NCBI RefSeq assembly: GCF_004303025.1
Contig: NZ_PJQW01000008.1
Span: 1 to 64,000 of the forward strand
Length of the DNA: 64,000 nt
Source of the DNA: Flavobacterium sp. J27
GTDB taxonomy: Bacteria > Bacteroidota > Bacteroidia > Flavobacteriales > Flavobacteriaceae
Direction of reading: 5' to 3'
Below, one piece after another: positions 61,109 to 64,000 of this stretch. Both the position numbers and the translations under genes were made by a program. The first letter of the stretch is position 1. Every line of letters begins with the position of its first letter. The notes under the pieces were generated by a model. The model worked only from the letters and a program-made list of their open reading frames with translations. It made no database searches and was not told where the DNA came from.

Positions 61109-62200
61109 TTAAGATGTTATCTTATTATCTACATATAAGATAACATCTTTAATTACAAGTTTATGTACAGCTGACATATATGTATCCATTAATTCATAAT
61201 CTGGTTGATTATTTTTTATGGGAAGAGAAATGTTTAATACATCTGCATCTTTTGCATAAAAATTTCTACCATAATTAAATTGTCCATTATATGAAGTTTT
61301 ATGAATTGCAGTTGTTACAAATATTGCAGCAAATTTTGGTAAATTATTTGTGTGTACTACTGCTATATGATCGTCTCCACCATATTTATAGTTTCTATAT
61401 TTAGCCGAACCAAACATATCTATAGTTGTAGTATTTTTTGGAAAAATTATTACATCATTATCAATAAAAGCTGAAACTCCTTCATCTGTCTCACCAGCTG
61501 TAACAAATGGCAATTTACCTTCAATTCTATCTGCACTTTTTAGACGCCTTCCTCTAGTAGCTTTACCAAACAATTTTTCTAAATTAAACGTACTCCATTT
61601 AATCTTTTCAAAATCTTGCAGCACTTTTTCTTCTTGAGCTGTTAAAGTATAATTTTTTAAGCCAGTTGCAGTTAAATAAGCATTTAGTTCATTTATATGT
61701 GATTTTTCAAGCTCTGTAATGAAACTTTCCATGAAATCAAAATCTATTTTATTATTTTTTGTAGGAAGTTGTATAGTAGTACTATTCATTGCATCACGAT
61801 TAAATTTATTCCCGTAATCATATTTTTTGGATGTAGAAATTTTACATGCAGATATGATTACACTGGCAATTGCTTTATTGAATGGACTAAACTTCGGTAT
61901 TAAATGTTGAATATGTGAATAACCTATAAAATCTTTTTCTTGATAGAACATAGTGTCCGCTCCCAATGTTGTATCGGAACATGAAATTGTATTTCCTTTA
62001 TTGTTAGCTTTTAAATTTGAGAACCCCATTACTCCATTGTCCGTTGAAGAATTTGATATTAAGGGAACATTTCCATTTATTGAGATTATTTCTTCATTTT
62101 CTAATCGATAATATTTCGTTGGATTTATATCAAATAATTCTCCTAACTTAAACTCTCCCCACTCAACTTTTTCTAATTTTTCGTTGAGTAGGGCATTTAC
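61109..62200 (-). CDS. hsdS: Type I restriction specificity subunit HsdS, no own start codon
   Basis: Two target-recognition halves, each opening with an ElFdi/[16 protein letters not shown] start and ending in a conserved helix. The first usable ATG (62029) would remove about 57 residues that are clearly part of the protein ([31 protein letters not shown]). In that extension there is no ATG, GTG or TTG after the in-frame TGA. The frame instead joins hsdM through a slip site at 62200-62206. Gives DNA sequence specificity to the methylase. Confidence 0.7.
   Translation of the reverse strand, partial: VNALLNEKLEKVEWGEFKLGELFDINPTKYYRLENEEIISINGNVPLISNSSTDNGVMGFSNLKANNKGNTISCSDTTLGADTMFYQEKDFIGYSHIQHLIPKFSPFNKAIASVIISACKISTSKKYDYGNKFNRDAMNSTTIQLPTKNNKIDFDFMESFITELEKSHINELNAYLTATGLKNYTLTAQEEKVLQDFEKIKWSTFNLEKLFGKATRGRRLKSADRIEGKLPFVTAGETDEGVSAFIDNDVIIFPKNTTTIDMFGSAKYRNYKYGGDDHIAVVHTNNLPKFAAIFVTTAIHKTSYNGQFNYGRNFYAKDADVLNISLPIKNNQPDYELMDTYMSAVHKLVIKDVILYVDNKITS
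61111..61149. terminator. Bidirectional terminator, 15-bp perfect stem
   Basis: AAGATGTTATCTTAT / ATAAGATAACATCTT; it overlaps the last codons of hsdS. Marks the right edge of the element's late operon. Confidence 0.8.
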
Positions 62201-64000
62201 TTTCCCACATTTTCAAAATTATTACTTTGTTGTTTTAATATGGTTGCTACTTCCCAAGCCAAATAATCGCTTACTGTTTTCTTAAAGTCTTTTAGTGTAG
62301 GTTTAGTGTCTATAGGGGATGTTTGGTTCCAATCGGCTCCATTATTTGGGTCTATATATCCTTCATAATATTCTTTTTCAGTAAATATTTTGAGTTTGCT
62401 TTTACCAAATCTAACTAAATTTACTAGTTCTTCATATCTTTCTTTTGCCTTGTCTGTATCTTTAAGATTGTTACTTGCTTTTTTACGGTTACTTCTGCTG
62501 TAACCATCGTTTGTGAAATCAATAAATTTTACTATATCGTCTTTGTGATGTTTTTCGTTTACTTTAAAAACATATATATTAGTTTGAACACTAGATTTAC
62601 CTATAAAAATATCTACTGGCATTTTTATACTGGCTACAAGTGTATTCCTTTCTAGTATTTTTCTATTATATGTTTTAGCTTTACCTGAACCTGCTGAGTT
62701 TTGTATAATTATAGAGGCATAGCCCTTGTTCATTAAGCTCAGAGCTCTTTCAACGAAGTTCATCCCGTTACCATTAGCTGAATAGGGAGGATTTAATATA
62801 AAAGCATCGGCTGGGAATTTGCTGTTGGTGTCTCCAAAGCCATAATTACCGTCAAAATCTGTTAAGGAATCTTTGTTTAGAATGTTTGAACTACCATCAC
62901 CCATTAAAATCATATTTAAGATAGCTAACATATAGACACTTGAAAGCAACTCTAAACCAAGTAATTGTTCGGCTTTTATTTTAATTTCTTTTTGGGTGAG
63001 TTCATCTGGTGAAGTAATAGTGTTTTTGGCATCGTTAAGCATTTCGTTCATGGCTGATACTAACAAACCCGCTGAACCAGTTGCAAAATCCCATACATAA
63101 GAATCTTTATTAACACGTGCTAATTTTACCAATAGATTAGCAACATAAGATGGTGTAAGAACCACATCATTTAGTTTGTCTTGTGAAAAACCTAGCCAAC
63201 CATACATTTCATTAAATAGTTTTCCTGTAAAGTCAGTAGTTAATCCTATTTTATAGTAGATTCCTAAATCATCTACAATTTTAGTAAATACTCTTTTGAG
63301 TTGACTTTCCCCATTTTCAACCTTGTTGATGTTATCGGTTGTAAGAGTGTTTTCTAATGTTCTTACTATTAAATCTTTCTTTTCTTTTGGTATTTGTTTT
63401 TCACTTAAGAAGGCTTTTATTTTTCTTACAATGATATCACCGTCATTGTTTCCTTTTTCTGTAGATGATTTTAAATCTGCTTTTTCTAAAGGGGCTACTT
63501 TACCTGGTATTCCTAATGTAGCAATTATGGAAGCTGCTACTAGATACACACGGTCATTTTCTCCTAATCCTTTTTCATTTTGGTAAATATCGTTGTTGAG
63601 TTTTACAAGACTAATGTCTATTTCTCTTTCTCTTTGTTCTTTGAGCTTGTCTAGTTCTTCTTGAGATAGTTGTAAGGTTTTTACTTTTTCTATAAAAGCA
63701 TCAAAGTTTTTAAGTGCTAAGAAAGAGAAATCGGAATAGTCGCCTACTTTTTGCCCTGCTCCAAGGTTGCTTTTTGAAACGTAATAGACTCCTATTTGAT
63801 GTTGTATTGCTCCTCTTTCATCTTTATAACCTGTCATACCTATTGCGATAATATCAGTATAACTAGTATGATGTAGTATTGCGTTTGCATAATGTACAGC
63901 ACCATTTACTGCAAAGGCATTTATATTTTTTAAGTTAGGTTCATTTTTAGTTGTTCGATTTTCAACTTGATTATTAGCATCGAGTTTTACTAACTTATCT
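62197..64000 (-). CDS. hsdM: Type I DNA methyltransferase HsdM (5' end beyond window)
   Basis: N6-adenine methyltransferase. AdoMet motif [12 protein letters not shown] and catalytic NPPY ([13 protein letters not shown]). The frame stays open past the ATG at 63837 to the window edge ([16 protein letters not shown]), so it is partial. C-terminal helix for HsdS binding. No HsdR is visible here. Fusion to HsdS by frameshift would recall BcgI-like RMS layouts. Confidence 0.88.
   Translation of the reverse strand, partial: DKLVKLDANNQVENRTTKNEPNLKNINAFAVNGAVHYANAILHHTSYTDIIAIGMTGYKDERGAIQHQIGVYYVSKSNLGAGQKVGDYSDFSFLALKNFDAFIEKVKTLQLSQEELDKLKEQREREIDISLVKLNNDIYQNEKGLGENDRVYLVAASIIATLGIPGKVAPLEKADLKSSTEKGNNDGDIIVRKIKAFLSEKQIPKEKKDLIVRTLENTLTTDNINKVENGESQLKRVFTKIVDDLGIYYKIGLTTDFTGKLFNEMYGWLGFSQDKLNDVVLTPSYVANLLVKLARVNKDSYVWDFATGSAGLLVSAMNEMLNDAKNTITSPDELTQKEIKIKAEQLLGLELLSSVYMLAILNMILMGDGSSNILNKDSLTDFDGNYGFGDTNSKFPADAFILNPPYSANGNGMNFVERALSLMNKGYASIIIQNSAGSGKAKTYNRKILERNTLVASIKMPVDIFIGKSSVQTNIYVFKVNEKHHKDDIVKFIDFTNDGYSRSNRKKASNNLKDTDKAKERYEELVNLVRFGKSKLKIFTEKEYYEGYIDPNNGADWNQTSPIDTKPTLKDFKKTVSDYLAWEVATILKQQSNNFENVGK
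62200..62206 (-). other. Candidate -1 ribosomal frameshift site G GGA AAG
   Basis: The hsdM reading frame ends GTG GGA AAG TAA. G-GGA-AAG fits X XXY YYZ; a -1 slip gives GGG AAA GTA AAT and continues into hsdS without a stop. The stop codon follows directly. Confidence 0.55.

Overview
The window is AT-rich bacterial DNA from a Bacteroidota, most likely a Flavobacteriaceae relative of Flavobacterium. Support comes from a type A T9SS sorting tail on a secreted LRR protein, many short lipoproteins, promoters of the TTTG / TAnnTTTG type, almost no Shine-Dalgarno sequences, and tRNAs without an encoded CCA.

Layout. 0-10 kb is ordinary chromosome: a YfbK-like vWA lipoprotein, phage-type HTH regulator, divergent HxlR/SDR pair, lipoproteins, a T9SS-secreted LRR protein and a TPR-LuxR regulator. 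10-19.3 kb is an RNA-repair locus: RtcB ligase, two RlaP-type (PF10127) nucleotidyltransferases, two arrays of eight AAAATTTT palindromes, very short transcription units, an array of tRNA and tRNA-like genes, a structured leader, a slipin (SPFH) gene and a membrane protein. 19.7-25.7 kb holds a second HxlR/SDR pair, a VOC protein, one DinB fragment and one intact DinB, a beta-lactamase-fold serine hydrolase and two secreted unknowns. 25.9-36.9 kb is an island behind a tyrosine recombinase: a HipA-like kinase with DUF3037, an OLD-type nuclease, a tyrosine phosphatase, DUF4238 and unknowns, almost all on the minus strand, several separated by attC-like imperfect inverted repeats. 37.1-39.2 kb holds a double-glycine-leader peptide with a membrane partner and a possible Abi protein. 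39.2-61.1 kb is an integrated phage-like element: repressor and operators, excisionase-like HTH, tiny early genes, a putative replication protein, then a late operon (transglutaminase-like protein, many one-TM proteins, small beta-rich proteins, GH108 muramidase, large spike-like protein, holin/spanin-like genes, polyvalent P-loop protein). I see no terminase, portal or tail gene, so a tailless virus or other unusual element is likely. A DUF4276/AAA pair sits inside it as cargo. From 61.1 kb to the edge is a type I-like R-M locus (HsdS, HsdM partial).

Most interesting: in the RNA-repair locus, two tRNA-like sequences (16688-16836) read as circularly permuted tRNAs. The T-arm comes first, then an acceptor stem closed by a short loop (GCAA in the first), then the D-arm, with the anticodon stem formed by the outer ends. 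Close by are a YrlA/Y-RNA-like tRNA mimic (15600-15725), a tRNA-Leu lacking its variable arm and a Pro-like tRNA lacking U8. Next to an RNA ligase that seals broken tRNAs, these look like mimics, decoys or substrates for anticodon repair. Other notable signals: an ACCATTTAACCAC motif in front of many genes of the phage-like element, a 10-bp periodic array before its late operon, and a G GGA AAG slip site directly before the hsdM stop that would fuse HsdM to an HsdS lacking its own start. All assignments were made by eye from the sequence; no database search or folding program was run.
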